Shown here: one piece after another, positions 30,092 through 37,813 of the stretch
Layout: the number at the start of each line of letters is the position of its first letter
Position numbering within the stretch: the stretch's first letter is position 1
Virus record (IMG/VR): IMGVR_UViG_3300015360_000081
Span: 1 to 42,902 of that record
Length of the DNA: 42,902 bases
Reading direction: 5' to 3' (one strand)
Origin: a virus
Made by a program: the position numbers and the translations under genes
Notes under the pieces: model-generated
Told to the model about the DNA's origin: nothing
The model's database searches: none
Seen by the model: the letters and a program-made list of their open reading frames with translations, nothing else

Positions 30092-31555
30092 ATGGGAACG
30101 CAAAGCGGAGTTTTGGGCATCATCGACCTGTCTCATTTGGTGCACTCCAAGTGGTACTCATACATCAAGAACGAGGAGATGGCAGACCAGGCCGACTTCG
30201 ATGAGGTGGCGGAGTCGGTGTTCCGGTGGGTGGAGAGCTTTTCTATCTGCCACGAGCGGACGATCATTGCAGTCGACGCCCCTCCCTACAACCGCAAGCA
30301 GCTTTCTGCGGAGTACAAGGCGAACCGGAAGGAGAAGAGCGCCAATCTCATTCAGACAATCCGCTACGTCGAGAAGGCGCTGAGCAAGGACCACGACGTT
30401 CAGAAGCACCAGGGGTATGAGGCTGACGATGTGATCGCTTCGGCTGTTCGTGAGGCTTCGGCGGCCGGCTGGTCGAGCATTATCTTGACAAGGGACAAGG
30501 ACCTATTCCAGCTCGTGGATGCCAACTGCTCGATCTTGAGCACCGACACTTCGACGCTGTACGGCCCGCAGGAGGTCTACGCGAAGATGGGCGTACGGCC
30601 CGACCAGATTCTGGATTACCTCTGCCTCGTTGGGGACGCCTCTGACGGCATCTGCGGGGTGCCAGGTGTTGGGGTGGTCACTGCCAAGAAGCTTCTCAAA
30701 GAGTACGAGAACGTTATTGGCGTGCTTGACGCAGCCGAGCGCGGGCTGCTCACCCCCAAACTCAATCAGACGCTTTGCGATGAGGAGGTCCGGCAGACGA
30801 TGGTGCTTGCCGGGGCCTTGGCGACGCTGGAGGACAATCTACCGGTAACGATCGACCTCCCGAGCGTGGCAGTAAAGAACGAAGAGGACGACGGCATGCT
30901 TCATGATGACAATTTAGACGAAACCTACCAGGCACCAGCTCTCCGAGGCTCCGTGAGCCAGATGGAGAGAGACTCGACAGAGGTCCTGGTGAAGCACGAG
31001 GCGCCCACTGGTGGGCCCCCGGCGCTCCCCACCCTGAAGCTCCGTCCCGGCCTGATGGTGGACAGGGACCAGTTCACTTTGCTGTCCAGCATGGCGAAGT
31101 ACTTCCACGATTCTGGCCTGTACCGAAAGGTGCCCAGCCAGGCAGCAATCTTCACAATCATGGAGCTTGGTCTGGAGCTTGGCATCAGCCCGCAGATTGC
31201 TCTGAATAACTTCCACATCATCGAAGGCAGGCCTAGCCCGTCGGCTCACTTCCTAATCGCCATGGCGAAGCGGGACGCCAATTGCGAGTACCTGGAATGC
31301 GTGGAGGTGACTGACTCTCAGGTGACGTGGGAGACCGTGAAGCGCCGGGGATACACGAAGGCAATGCGGTTCACGTACTCGATGGAGGACGCCAAGAGAG
31401 ACGCGCTCAAGTGGGCCAACGGCGGGAAAAACTGCAAGGCGATGCTGCGCAAGACGTCCGGCTCCCAGGCAGCCCGGCTCTGGTACCCCGAGGCGTGCAG
31501 TGGCCTCTACAGCGCCGAGGAGATGGGCTTCGTTTCGGGGACGGGCGATGAATAA
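30092..31555 (+). CDS. 5'-3' exonuclease fused to a phage recombinase/annealing-protein-like domain
   Basis: The product is 487 residues. Residues 1-255 form a complete FEN/5'-exonuclease domain: Asp12, Asp62, Arg/Lys arch (YNRKQLSAEYKANRK), E110-ADD113, D135/D137 (LTRDKD), and D182/D185 plus the helix-hairpin-helix GVPGVGVVTA. After an acidic linker (260-315), residues 320-480 match phage recombinases of the RecT-like single-strand annealing group: a lead helix with SGLYRKVPSQ, then MELGLELGISPQIALNNFHIIEGRPSPSAHFLIA, then TYSMEDAKRD, and the end QAARLWYPEACSGLYSAEE. A nuclease that makes 3' tails and the protein that anneals them are thus on one chain. It leads the replication operon and probably acts with SSB and the resolvase. 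The exonuclease part is sure; the annealase assignment is by pattern. Confidence 0.85.
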   Translation: MGTQSGVLGIIDLSHLVHSKWYSYIKNEEMADQADFDEVAESVFRWVESFSICHERTIIAVDAPPYNRKQLSAEYKANRKEKSANLIQTIRYVEKALSKDHDVQKHQGYEADDVIASAVREASAAGWSSIILTRDKDLFQLVDANCSILSTDTSTLYGPQEVYAKMGVRPDQILDYLCLVGDASDGICGVPGVGVVTAKKLLKEYENVIGVLDAAERGLLTPKLNQTLCDEEVRQTMVLAGALATLEDNLPVTIDLPSVAVKNEEDDGMLHDDNLDETYQAPALRGSVSQMERDSTEVLVKHEAPTGGPPALPTLKLRPGLMVDRDQFTLLSSMAKYFHDSGLYRKVPSQAAIFTIMELGLELGISPQIALNNFHIIEGRPSPSAHFLIAMAKRDANCEYLECVEVTDSQVTWETVKRRGYTKAMRFTYSMEDAKRDALKWANGGKNCKAMLRKTSGSQAARLWYPEACSGLYSAEEMGFVSGTGDE

Positions 31556-31835
31556 CGAAGAACTGAAAGCAGCGGAGTCGAAGGCGCGCGAGGCGCACGA
31601 GGCGTGGAAGGCGGTTTACAATGAGGTGGTGGTGGCCACCAGGCTATCTCTCCTTTGCCGCTATGCGGCCTGCGCCTCAGCAGAGCTACAGGCGATCGCG
31701 GCTCAGCGCGCGGCGGTCGACGCGCTTGAGGCGGTGAAGAAAGCGGTGGCTGCCGCCGCTAAAGCGGAGCATGCGTCGACGCGTGATGCCCTGGAGGCTC
31801 TCGGGTGGCTGTTTCCGGAGGAGAGCAAGCGATGA
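31548..31835 (+). CDS. Alanine-rich helical protein, 95 aa
   Basis: The product is 95 residues from ATG 31548, overlapping the recombinase gene by 8 bp. It is almost fully helical and Ala/Glu-rich (ELKAAESKAREAHEAWKAVYNEVVVATRL, then ALEAVKKAVAAAAKAEHA), resembling the alanine-rich family of the leftward operon. Its opening codons MNNEEL are repeated at the start of the next gene, and its end (EESKR) carries that gene's ribosome site. Function unknown. Confidence 0.65.
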   Translation: MNNEELKAAESKAREAHEAWKAVYNEVVVATRLSLLCRYAACASAELQAIAAQRAAVDALEAVKKAVAAAAKAEHASTRDALEALGWLFPEESKR

Positions 31836-32569
31836 ATAACGAGGAACTAATACTCAGCAGACTTGACGCCAAGACGCTCGTACGGGAAAAATGGGGTGAT
31901 GGTCGCGAGACTGCATGTCTACTCGCAGCGCTGGCACCGGAGACAGCAGAGTACGAGGACCCCAGCGTGTGTCCGGCTGACGTCATGCCGGAGTGGTTGG
32001 CTCACCTCACTGTTTGGATTGACGACTCTGGAACTGACGGTGCGTGGTCAGGGGCCGTGCGTCTTTACGCAGGGCTCGCGGGCCGCTGGCACGTGCTCGA
32101 TGCGGATGGCTGGCAACGTGCTGAGTGGCGTGTCAAACGAGCAATCCTCGGGTGTATGCCCGGAGCCCTGCGTAAAGGCAGCGGCTTGACCGCTATCACG
32201 AACCTTGTTGTTGGCCTGCTCGATCGCTTGGTCGCTGGGGAGACAGTCTCATACGGTGAGTGGATGCTCGCCAGTAACGCAGTGGATCGGGAAGCGAGGG
32301 AGGCCTTGGACGAAGCGGAGAATGGGGAGAAGTGGGGGGGGGAGGGGATGGTTGGACTGGCGGTGTTTGCGGCGACCTTAAGGGACGCTCCAGCGGCAAC
32401 TAGGTCGGCCGACGCGGCTAGTGGTTGGTTTGTGGTGAAGGCCCGGCAGGTTGCGGCGACAACGATCGCTGAAGCGGATGATATTGGAATGATAGGAGCG
32501 GACTCAATCATCGTCGCTATTCTGAGCGCGCTTGACACCGAGATTGCGAATGCGGAGGAGAGCAAATGA
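31832..32569 (+). CDS. Hypothetical protein, 245 aa
   Basis: The product is 245 residues from ATG 31832, chosen because GGAGAG lies upstream and the 31805 frame would overlap further. The middle has Trp-rich patches (WLAHLTVWIDDSGTDGAWSGAVRLYAGLAGRWHVLDADGWQRAEWRVKRA) that could be a beta domain with a helix. The C-terminal half is Ala-rich helices. No family is recognised. The end (AEESK) contains the ribosome site of the next gene. A run of nine G at 32334-32342 is a possible slippage site. Confidence 0.65.
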   Translation: MNNEELILSRLDAKTLVREKWGDGRETACLLAALAPETAEYEDPSVCPADVMPEWLAHLTVWIDDSGTDGAWSGAVRLYAGLAGRWHVLDADGWQRAEWRVKRAILGCMPGALRKGSGLTAITNLVVGLLDRLVAGETVSYGEWMLASNAVDREAREALDEAENGEKWGGEGMVGLAVFAATLRDAPAATRSADAASGWFVVKARQVAATTIAEADDIGMIGADSIIVAILSALDTEIANAEESK

Positions 32570-32943
32570 CCGCTTTAGAGGATTTGCTGGCTCGCTACGA
32601 GGACGCTGGCGCGATGCATTACGGTTGGGTCGCGCACGACCTGCGCACGGCCATCGCGGCCGACGCAAAGGCAGTGCTGGCGCTTGAGACCGAACTCGCA
32701 GATGCGAACCGTCAGATCGCGAGACTGCAATCGGGCGCCATCATCGAGTCCGACCTGCTGACTGCGGTCGACATGCTAGCGCTAGCGGAGGCGCGGATTC
32801 GGGAGCTTGAAGCCGAACTAAAACAACACCGCCAAGAGTCCTGCCAATGGCAGGTCAAAGCGCAATGCCTGGAAATCGACCTGGCGCGTGCACTGCGGCG
32901 CGTTGCGGAGCTTGATGCTGAGCTTGCAGGAGAGAGCAAATGA
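32566..32943 (+). CDS. Coiled-coil protein, 125 aa
   Basis: The product is 125 residues. After a short N-terminal domain (MTALEDLLARYEDAGAMHYGWVAHDLRTAI), residues 35-120 form regular heptads (ALETELADANRQIARLQ, LALAEARIRELEAELKQHRQ, LRRVAELDAELAGESK). It probably oligomerises, possibly with the next gene product, which also ends in a coiled coil. ATGA overlap on the left; the end GESK holds the next ribosome site (GGAGAGAGC). Confidence 0.65.
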   Translation: MTALEDLLARYEDAGAMHYGWVAHDLRTAIAADAKAVLALETELADANRQIARLQSGAIIESDLLTAVDMLALAEARIRELEAELKQHRQESCQWQVKAQCLEIDLARALRRVAELDAELAGESK

Positions 32944-33368
32944 CCGACAACAGTAAACCCAACGAACTGACCCTCCCCGTGGCCACTGTTAGATCTCTAA
33001 CACGCCCGCACAATGTGGAAGTCGAGCTGCTCTGGCTAGAAGAGGAGATCGACCATTCGCTATTCCGAGACTTCACCTCGCCCGACCGCGCTATCGAGGC
33101 CGCGTGGTACGTCGAGGGACTGACAGTGGGCCACGCCGCAGCGCTTGGAGCCGTACGCCGCGCCCTCGTGGTGACACCGTTGCGACCATCGGAGCACGAG
33201 GTGTATCTCGCAGAGCTGCAAGCCATGTATAGGGCATTCAAACCGCAAAACATCGCGAACCCCAGAGAGGCCGCGCAGCACATCAGCAATTTGCGAGCGT
33301 TTGATGCGCAGCAAGAGGAGCAGATTGCGACGCTCAAAGCGCGAGTTGCTGCGCTTGAGGCGAAATGA
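32940..33368 (+). CDS. Hypothetical protein with C-terminal coiled coil, 142 aa
   Basis: The product is 142 residues. The N-terminal part is mixed, with an acidic helix (VEVELLWLEEEIDHSLFRDF), then a central region, then a coiled coil (NLRAFDAQQEEQIATLKARVAALEAK). No family is recognised. ATG 32940 overlaps the previous stop. It belongs to the chain of coupled genes between the recombinase and initiator genes. Confidence 0.6.
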   Translation: MTDNSKPNELTLPVATVRSLTRPHNVEVELLWLEEEIDHSLFRDFTSPDRAIEAAWYVEGLTVGHAAALGAVRRALVVTPLRPSEHEVYLAELQAMYRAFKPQNIANPREAAQHISNLRAFDAQQEEQIATLKARVAALEAK

Positions 33369-33439
33369 GCACCCACCAATTGGTTCCAGGAAGCCTGGCT
33401 CACTCGTTTTCAGGAGAGCCAATTTCGCAAGGAGAGCAA

Positions 33440-33841
33440 ATGACCGAGTCCGAAATATTCGACAATGCTGATTTTTACAGCGTGAGCGACGACGTGTCCG
33501 AATTGAGGGCTACCACGCCGCGTGAGGCAATCGATGACATGCACCCCTTCGTGCTCGGCCCGCACGAAGGGTGCACCGTTTACGCCTGGAACCATGTCCC
33601 GGTCACTGACAGTTGGCGCGAGGGATGTGTGAGCGGTTTGGCGGAGCAGTTCGTGGAGGAGTTTGACGACGACTTCGGCGGCGAGGGCCACTGCAACCGA
33701 GTCACCCCGGCCCTTGAGGCAATTTTCCTCGCCGCAGTCGTGCAGGCCTCCGCCTTGATGTATCCGTGGCGCGTCGAGCTTGTGGCGGAGCGCGAGTATT
33801 CGGCCGAGGAAGTGCGCGCGATTGCAGGAGAGAACAAATGA
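33440..33841 (+). CDS. Acidic hypothetical protein, 133 aa
   Basis: The product is 133 residues from ATG 33440 (MTESEIFDN), chosen for the perfect ribosome site GGAGAGC. ATG 33365, which overlaps the previous stop (ATGA), would add 25 residues and is the alternative. It is strongly acidic in the middle (EQFVEEFDDDFGGEGH). The segment HPFVLGPHEGCTVYAWNHVPVTDSW looks like a small beta domain seen in other phage early proteins, but I cannot name it. The first five codons are repeated exactly at the next gene. Confidence 0.6.
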   Translation: MTESEIFDNADFYSVSDDVSELRATTPREAIDDMHPFVLGPHEGCTVYAWNHVPVTDSWREGCVSGLAEQFVEEFDDDFGGEGHCNRVTPALEAIFLAAVVQASALMYPWRVELVAEREYSAEEVRAIAGENK

Positions 33842-34107
33842 CCGAGTCCGAACCAACTATCGAATCACTCACAGAGCTGGCGGAAACCCTGCATTGGGTC
33901 GGGACCCGCGCGCTCACCGATCGCAACGAGGCGATTGCACGGGCGGATAAAGCCGAGGCTGAACTCGCCGAACGCCGTGCGAGTGATGCTGATGTGCGTG
34001 CGTTGGCGGACTGGGCCGACGACGAACACGAGATGCGCCCGACGACGCTCATGCTCACCGCGCGTCGCGTGCTCGGAGCGAAGTGGCTGGGCGGGATGAG
34101 CGAATGA
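33838..34107 (+). CDS. Helical hypothetical protein, 89 aa
   Basis: The product is 89 residues from ATG 33838, overlapping the previous stop. It begins MTESE from a bases-identical start region (18 bp shared with 33437-33454). Helical heptads occupy residues 10-60 (LTELAETLHWVGTRALTDRNEAIARADKAEAELAERRASDADVRALADWA). No domain is recognised. The stop overlaps the next ATG. Confidence 0.6.
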   Translation: MTESEPTIESLTELAETLHWVGTRALTDRNEAIARADKAEAELAERRASDADVRALADWADDEHEMRPTTLMLTARRVLGAKWLGGMSE

Positions 34108-34421
34108 TAACGCACGAAGCAGTGGTGGCCATCCTCGGCCCAGTGTGCTCGCCAGAGGAAGCGGCTCGGCGCATCGCATTGGCCGAAGAGGAGTTCGCGC
34201 GGATGCGCGGCGAACGCCGTGCGCGAGAGGTGCAGCAGGGCTACCTGGGGTGCATGACTGACGCCGCCGAACTGCTGGCTGCCGAGGTCCGCCGGCTACG
34301 CGCCAAGATTTTGCGCATACATGCCGATCGCGTGGATAGCGATGTGTTCGCTGGCGGATGGCGCGCCGCCAGCCTCCTGCGGCACTGGGCCAACGGTATC
34401 GAGTCGGGGAGGATACCTTGA
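34104..34421 (+). CDS. Hypothetical helical protein, 105 aa
   Basis: The product is 105 residues, rich in Arg, Ala and Glu (EEAARRIALAEEEFARMRGERRAREVQQ). A second helix (LLAAEVRRLRAKILRI) and a Trp-containing end follow. It could bind nucleic acid or a partner protein by coiled coil. ATG 34104 overlaps the previous stop (ATGA). A 31-bp gap follows before the initiator gene. Confidence 0.6.
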   Translation: MITHEAVVAILGPVCSPEEAARRIALAEEEFARMRGERRAREVQQGYLGCMTDAAELLAAEVRRLRAKILRIHADRVDSDVFAGGWRAASLLRHWANGIESGRIP

Positions 34422-34452
34422 TTGTCCTGGCCGAAGACCTCGGGGTGACCTG

Positions 34453-35391
34453 GTGAGAAGCTACGCCACCCTTCGGTCGACGTTCTGGACCCGCGGCTCC
34501 GGGAAGAAGCTCCGGGGTAACCCGATCGCCCAAGTGCTGGCCGCGTACCTGATTACGTGCGGCCACGGGACCGTGTGTGGTATTTTCAGCCTCGCCCTGC
34601 CGACCATCGCGCACGAGACAGGCCTGCCGCTGGAGGCTCTCCCAGGGGCATTAGCGGCCGTGTCTGAGATCGCTCAGTACGACGCTGAGGAGGAGCTGTG
34701 TTGGGTTCCAAACTCGGCCCGAGAGCAGCTCGGTCAGACGCTCAGCTCAGGTGACAAGCGACGCAAGGCTCTGGAGGTTGAGCTGCGTCAGTTCGGCGAA
34801 CACCCGTTCGTGGCAGCCTTCTACGAACTATACACGGAGGCCTATGGGCTCACAGTTCCTCGAAACATTCGAAACAATTCTCGTGAATCAGGACATGTTG
34901 GAAACAATCTGGAAGGGGCTTCCGAGGTTCTCGGAAGGGGCTTCGAAGGGGCTTCTGTGCAGCAGGAAGCCCCCAGTACAGTACATGTACAAGTACAGCA
35001 CAGCACAAGTACAGGTTCAGGTTCAGTACAGGTAGGGGGTGCAGGGGGGGCCGGTGACGCCCCGTCCCCAAACGTCGCTCCAGGTCGTGGCCCAGCAAAG
35101 CCACGAGGCAGCCGACGAGCCCCACCCGAATGGGCACCGAACGCCGAGCACCAGCGCCTCGCTGCCGAGCAGCGGAAGGACGTCGGCCGGGAGCTGGAGC
35201 GCTTTCGCGATCACGAGTTCCCGCGCCCGTACACCGACTGGGACGCGACTTTTCGCAACTGGCTCCGCTCAGACCGTGGGGGTCAACAACCAAAAGTGCC
35301 TATTTTCGACCCGATGGCCCGGGCTATGATGCTTCGGGCTGAGCAGGACGTAATTGACGCCGCAGAGCGCGCAGCAGGAGATTCACCGTGA
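34453..35391 (+). CDS. Lambda O-like replication initiator
   Basis: The product is 312 residues from GTG 34453 (MRSYATLRSTFW); the longer frame lies over the previous gene. Residues 20-100 resemble the winged-helix domain of phage replication proteins (KLRGNPIAQVLAAYLITC through GIFSLALPTIAHETGLPLEALPGAL to YDAEEELCWVPN). A low-complexity linker (140-235) follows, then a C-terminal segment (PPEWAPNAEHQRLAAEQ to FRDHEF and TDWDATFRNWLRS) common in phage initiators and DnaT-like primosomal proteins. The linker-coding DNA contains iteron-like repeats, as lambda ori lies inside gene O. It is coupled to the loader-like gene (stop/start overlap). Confidence 0.75.
   Translation: MRSYATLRSTFWTRGSGKKLRGNPIAQVLAAYLITCGHGTVCGIFSLALPTIAHETGLPLEALPGALAAVSEIAQYDAEEELCWVPNSAREQLGQTLSSGDKRRKALEVELRQFGEHPFVAAFYELYTEAYGLTVPRNIRNNSRESGHVGNNLEGASEVLGRGFEGASVQQEAPSTVHVQVQHSTSTGSGSVQVGGAGGAGDAPSPNVAPGRGPAKPRGSRRAPPEWAPNAEHQRLAAEQRKDVGRELERFRDHEFPRPYTDWDATFRNWLRSDRGGQQPKVPIFDPMARAMMLRAEQDVIDAAERAAGDSP
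34911..35030. repeat. Iteron-like repeats within the initiator gene (candidate origin)
   Basis: AGTACA occurs at 34975-34980, 34992-34997, 35008-35013 and 35025-35030, spaced 17, 16 and 17 bp. GGAAGGGGCTTC occurs at 34911-34922 and 34933-34944, with a shorter copy at 34945-34955. Short GAAACAWTC repeats precede these (from 34862). Repeats of about 1.6 helical turns inside an O-like gene are the classical setting of a lambdoid origin. Confidence 0.65.
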
Positions 35392-35924
35392 AAAAAGCAG
35401 ATGTCGCAGAACTCGTGGTCATGCTTTCGATGGCGTTCCCACGACCAGTCATGAAGGACGGGACGATGCGCATTTACGAGCGAATGCTGCTGGACTTGGA
35501 CCGCGACCTAGCCCACAAGGCTTGCGCCAGACTCATCGCTTCGTCGAAGTGGCTGCCAACAATCTCGGAGATTCGAGCCTCAGCCGTCGAGCTGGAGATG
35601 GGCGCTTGTCGCACCGGCGGCGAAGCCTGGGGCGACGTCAACGATGCCGTGCGGCGGTTCGGCCGCTACGCCAACCCAAAGCTCGATGACCCACTCGTCG
35701 CTGAGTGCGTTCGGTTGTTCGGGTGGCTCTCACTGTGCGACTCCACCAACGACGTGGCCGACCGTGCCAGATTCATCGAGCTGTACGACCAGCTGGCGGC
35801 CCGAGGACGCCTCGACTTGGTGGCAGGGGCCAAGCTTGCCCTTCCGAGCGCTGAGCAGGCACTACGGCTCCGCAATGCGCCACTCCTGAATCTGAACGCT
35901 TTTAGAGCATTTTCGGAGGACTAG
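35388..35924 (+). CDS. Helicase-loader-like protein (G39P/P type)
   Basis: The product is 178 residues. The first 75 (VAELVVMLSMAFPRPVMKDGTMRIYERMLLDLDRDLAHKACARLIASSKWLPTISEIRA) match the pattern of SPP1 G39P-like helicase loaders (a helix, AFP, repeated helices, then a PTISEIR-type motif). The C-terminal half is a helical domain. It follows the initiator by an overlap, as lambda P follows O, and would deliver host DnaB helicase to the origin since no phage helicase is seen. It ends at TAG within a CTAG that also provides the TAG stop of the convergent glycosyltransferase gene. Confidence 0.7.
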   Translation: MKKADVAELVVMLSMAFPRPVMKDGTMRIYERMLLDLDRDLAHKACARLIASSKWLPTISEIRASAVELEMGACRTGGEAWGDVNDAVRRFGRYANPKLDDPLVAECVRLFGWLSLCDSTNDVADRARFIELYDQLAARGRLDLVAGAKLALPSAEQALRLRNAPLLNLNAFRAFSED

Positions 35925-36556
35925 CAGCGAGCCTTGGGCTCCCCGAGACCACAAAGAATGTCAAAGTGGTCTCGATTCCACGTGTTCTTGCGGTGGTAGC
36001 GGTAGGTGTACAGGTCAGACCGGTCCATCATGACCATGTCAGTGCGTAGCATCTTACGCATTAGGACGGTGTCTTCGCCCTTGTCCAGTGAGGGCCAGCC
36101 TCCAAAGGAGCGAACATAGTCGGCTCTGGCCACCATGGTGCACTCCCAGGGGTAGCGATGGGAGGTCCAGAACAGGTCAGCCTGGACATCATTCAGGACA
36201 ATCCTTTCGAGGAAACAGGCCTTTTGTTTGCTACTTTCGAGAGCGTCTAACTGGTCAGCCAGTCGCGTTGAGGCATGGTGGTCATCCGCGTCCCACATCG
36301 CGATGTACTCCCCACGAGCCAGCGCCAGCGCCTCGTTCCTAGCGTCCCCCAATGTCGGGCCCACCTGCCGCACATTATGGCAGTTGGGGGCATCCTTGAG
36401 GGCCGACGTCAGCTCGTAGTCGTCGTGTTCCTCAGTAACGACGATTAGCTCCACCTCCAACGCGTCCAGACCCACCTGGTCCAGGAACGTATAGAAGCCA
36501 GGACGCCACTCAGTGTTGCCAACCGGCATGATGCACGACACTTTCACATTGCTCAT
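35921..36556 (-). CDS. GT2-family glycosyltransferase
   Basis: The product is 211 residues. VKVSCIMPVGNTEWRPGFYTFLDQ, then VELIVVTEE, then LGDARNEALALARGEYIAMWDADDHHASTRLADQLDAL form the nucleotide-sugar-binding half of a GT2 enzyme with the DAD/DDH metal motif. Further on, a SFGGWPSLDKGEDTVLMRKM stretch provides the ED catalytic motif. It is complete for a soluble GT-A domain and has no membrane anchor. Together with the 25805 enzyme, the phage carries two glycosyltransferases of different sequence. It is a single-gene leftward unit with its own promoter whose -10 is 6 nt from the ATG. Confidence 0.88.
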   Translation of the reverse strand: MSNVKVSCIMPVGNTEWRPGFYTFLDQVGLDALEVELIVVTEEHDDYELTSALKDAPNCHNVRQVGPTLGDARNEALALARGEYIAMWDADDHHASTRLADQLDALESSKQKACFLERIVLNDVQADLFWTSHRYPWECTMVARADYVRSFGGWPSLDKGEDTVLMRKMLRTDMVMMDRSDLYTYRYHRKNTWNRDHFDILCGLGEPKARC

Positions 36557-36577
36557 CTTATAATTCTAGGTTAGTAC
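36549..36577 (+). promoter_or_regulatory. Rightward promoter of the 36606 operon
   Basis: TTGCTC (36549-36554), 17 bp, TAGTAC (36572-36577), followed by a leader with AAGAGG before ATG 36606. It overlaps the divergent glycosyltransferase promoter completely, so the two are probably used in alternation. Confidence 0.6.
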
Positions 36578-36591
36578 ACAACGGAAATCAA
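36563..36591 (-). promoter_or_regulatory. Leftward promoter of the glycosyltransferase gene
   Basis: TTGATT (36591-36586), 17 bp, TAGAAT (36568-36563), then 6 nt to the ATG at 36556. This is the best consensus promoter seen in the window, again with no room for a ribosome site. Confidence 0.7.
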
Positions 36592-36605
36592 GAGGTAGCT
36601 AAAAC

Positions 36606-37214
36606 ATGAGAATCTCAGTCCTATCTGCCGATATGCTATCCGTCGCTGGGCCAGCGGTAGCTCAAGATGAGCGGGTGGCAGTCGTCTTCTCGGTCATGCG
36701 AGCCTCCCAGTGGTCTCCGCTGGCTGAGACAGAGCTGCGCGGTCTCTGGGGCCTTCAGGCCCAGGCGATGAAGGAGATTGTTGCCGAGGCACGCGGAACC
36801 ATGCGCGGAGCCATGGGCGAGGACAGGGATGACGCGAGGGCGGAGATGGTCCAGCAGCTGGCGCACGTCGTGTCCCTGGCCCTGGGCAAGAAGAAGCACA
36901 TTCTGCTCAAAAGCAAAGATGGCGACGTTATTGAGAGCGTCGCCGAGCCGGACCTGAAGGCAGCTACTGCTGCGCTGAACATTCAGGCGGACCTGCTTGG
37001 ACTCAAGATAAAGGCCGGTCGCGAGGACAGCGGGAGTGACGAAGACGCTGACTCGATGGTTATCAAACTGATGGCGGCGTTCGAACGAAAGCGCCCAATT
37101 TTGACAGAAGGAATCGAACATAATGACACAAAAGCTCTCCCTAAAGGAATTGCGCCTGCTCCAACCAACGGTAATTCTGGGGACGAAACCGGTTTCGTCG
37201 CTGATAGCGACTGA
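36606..37214 (+). CDS. Candidate terminase small subunit
   Basis: The product is 202 residues. An N-terminal helix-turn-helix-like part (AVVFSVMRASQWSPLAETELRGLWGLQAQAMKEIVAEARGTMRG) is followed by a charged helix (DDARAEMVQQLAHVVSLALG). Then comes the segment EPDLKAATAALNIQADLLGLK, which is the common ending of the oligomerisation helix in phage small terminases. The C-terminus is disordered. It would bind phage DNA and load the large subunit. It is distant from terL and on the other strand, so the call rests on pattern. The leader has AAGAGG. The next gene starts inside its 3' end. Confidence 0.5.
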   Translation: MRISVLSADMLSVAGPAVAQDERVAVVFSVMRASQWSPLAETELRGLWGLQAQAMKEIVAEARGTMRGAMGEDRDDARAEMVQQLAHVVSLALGKKKHILLKSKDGDVIESVAEPDLKAATAALNIQADLLGLKIKAGREDSGSDEDADSMVIKLMAAFERKRPILTEGIEHNDTKALPKGIAPAPTNGNSGDETGFVADSD

Positions 37215-37452
37215 ATCGATGGGGGTTAACCCTGGAGCGGTGCGCTCAATCACACTGGACGAAACGACCGGAGTGGTCCGCGTTGAGCTGTTCAACACTC
37301 GCGTCGAGCTGCGTATCGTTTCGGGCATCGTCGGCATGTACGACCCAGACTTTGAGCCAACCCGGGGCCCTGGGAGGCCGGCAGGAGCCGTTGACTCCGA
37401 GCCTCGCAGTCGGCGCACGAAGGCGGAAATGGAAGCAGATGGCGGCAGCTGA
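37123..37452 (+). CDS. Hypothetical protein, 109 aa
   Basis: The product is up to 109 residues from ATG 37123 (GAAGGA upstream), which overlaps the previous gene by 92 bp. ATG 37219 would avoid the overlap but lacks a ribosome site. It has a beta-rich centre (VRSITLDETTGVVRVELFNTRVELRIVSGIVGMY) and a Pro/Gly/Arg-rich tail with an AT-hook-like RGPGRP. That suggests DNA binding, but no family is recognised. Confidence 0.55.
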   Translation: MTQKLSLKELRLLQPTVILGTKPVSSLIATESMGVNPGAVRSITLDETTGVVRVELFNTRVELRIVSGIVGMYDPDFEPTRGPGRPAGAVDSEPRSRRTKAEMEADGGS

Positions 37453-37813
37453 GCCGCTCCCTGACATCAACAGCCTGTTGCCTGATGTGGTGCGGGTGGT
37501 GTCCAAGGGCGGGACCGTCAAGGTCTGCCGCGTCGAGGGGATAGGGAAGCCGGGTAGCCTTCTGCGAGTCCGTTGGCCGAACTTTGCCGGCATTCGCGAA
37601 TTCAGTCTGTCGCATGGAGCGCAGCTAACCAACCCTCAGTGGGACAGGGAGTGGTCGCTGCATCCGGAGGACCGGGCAACCGTTCTGCAAGCGATGACCG
37701 TCTGCAAGGTCCACATCAAACAGGGCAACCGGCCGGTAAAGCCAGAGAGCCCACACAGAAGCCGGACCCCTAAGGTCCACCCGCGTCAAACCAACATCTT
37801 TGAGGTGAAATGA
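37439..37813 (+). CDS. Hypothetical protein, 124 aa
   Basis: The product is 124 residues from ATG 37439, overlapping the previous gene by 14 bp. It is beta-rich at first (DVVRVVSKGGTVKVCRVEGIGKPGSLLRVRWPN), with a basic Pro-rich C-terminal tail (QGNRPVKPESPHRSRTPKVHPRQ). The charge pattern suggests nucleic-acid contact. Its stop overlaps the GroES-like gene start (ATGATG). Confidence 0.6.
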   Translation: MAAAEPLPDINSLLPDVVRVVSKGGTVKVCRVEGIGKPGSLLRVRWPNFAGIREFSLSHGAQLTNPQWDREWSLHPEDRATVLQAMTVCKVHIKQGNRPVKPESPHRSRTPKVHPRQTNIFEVK

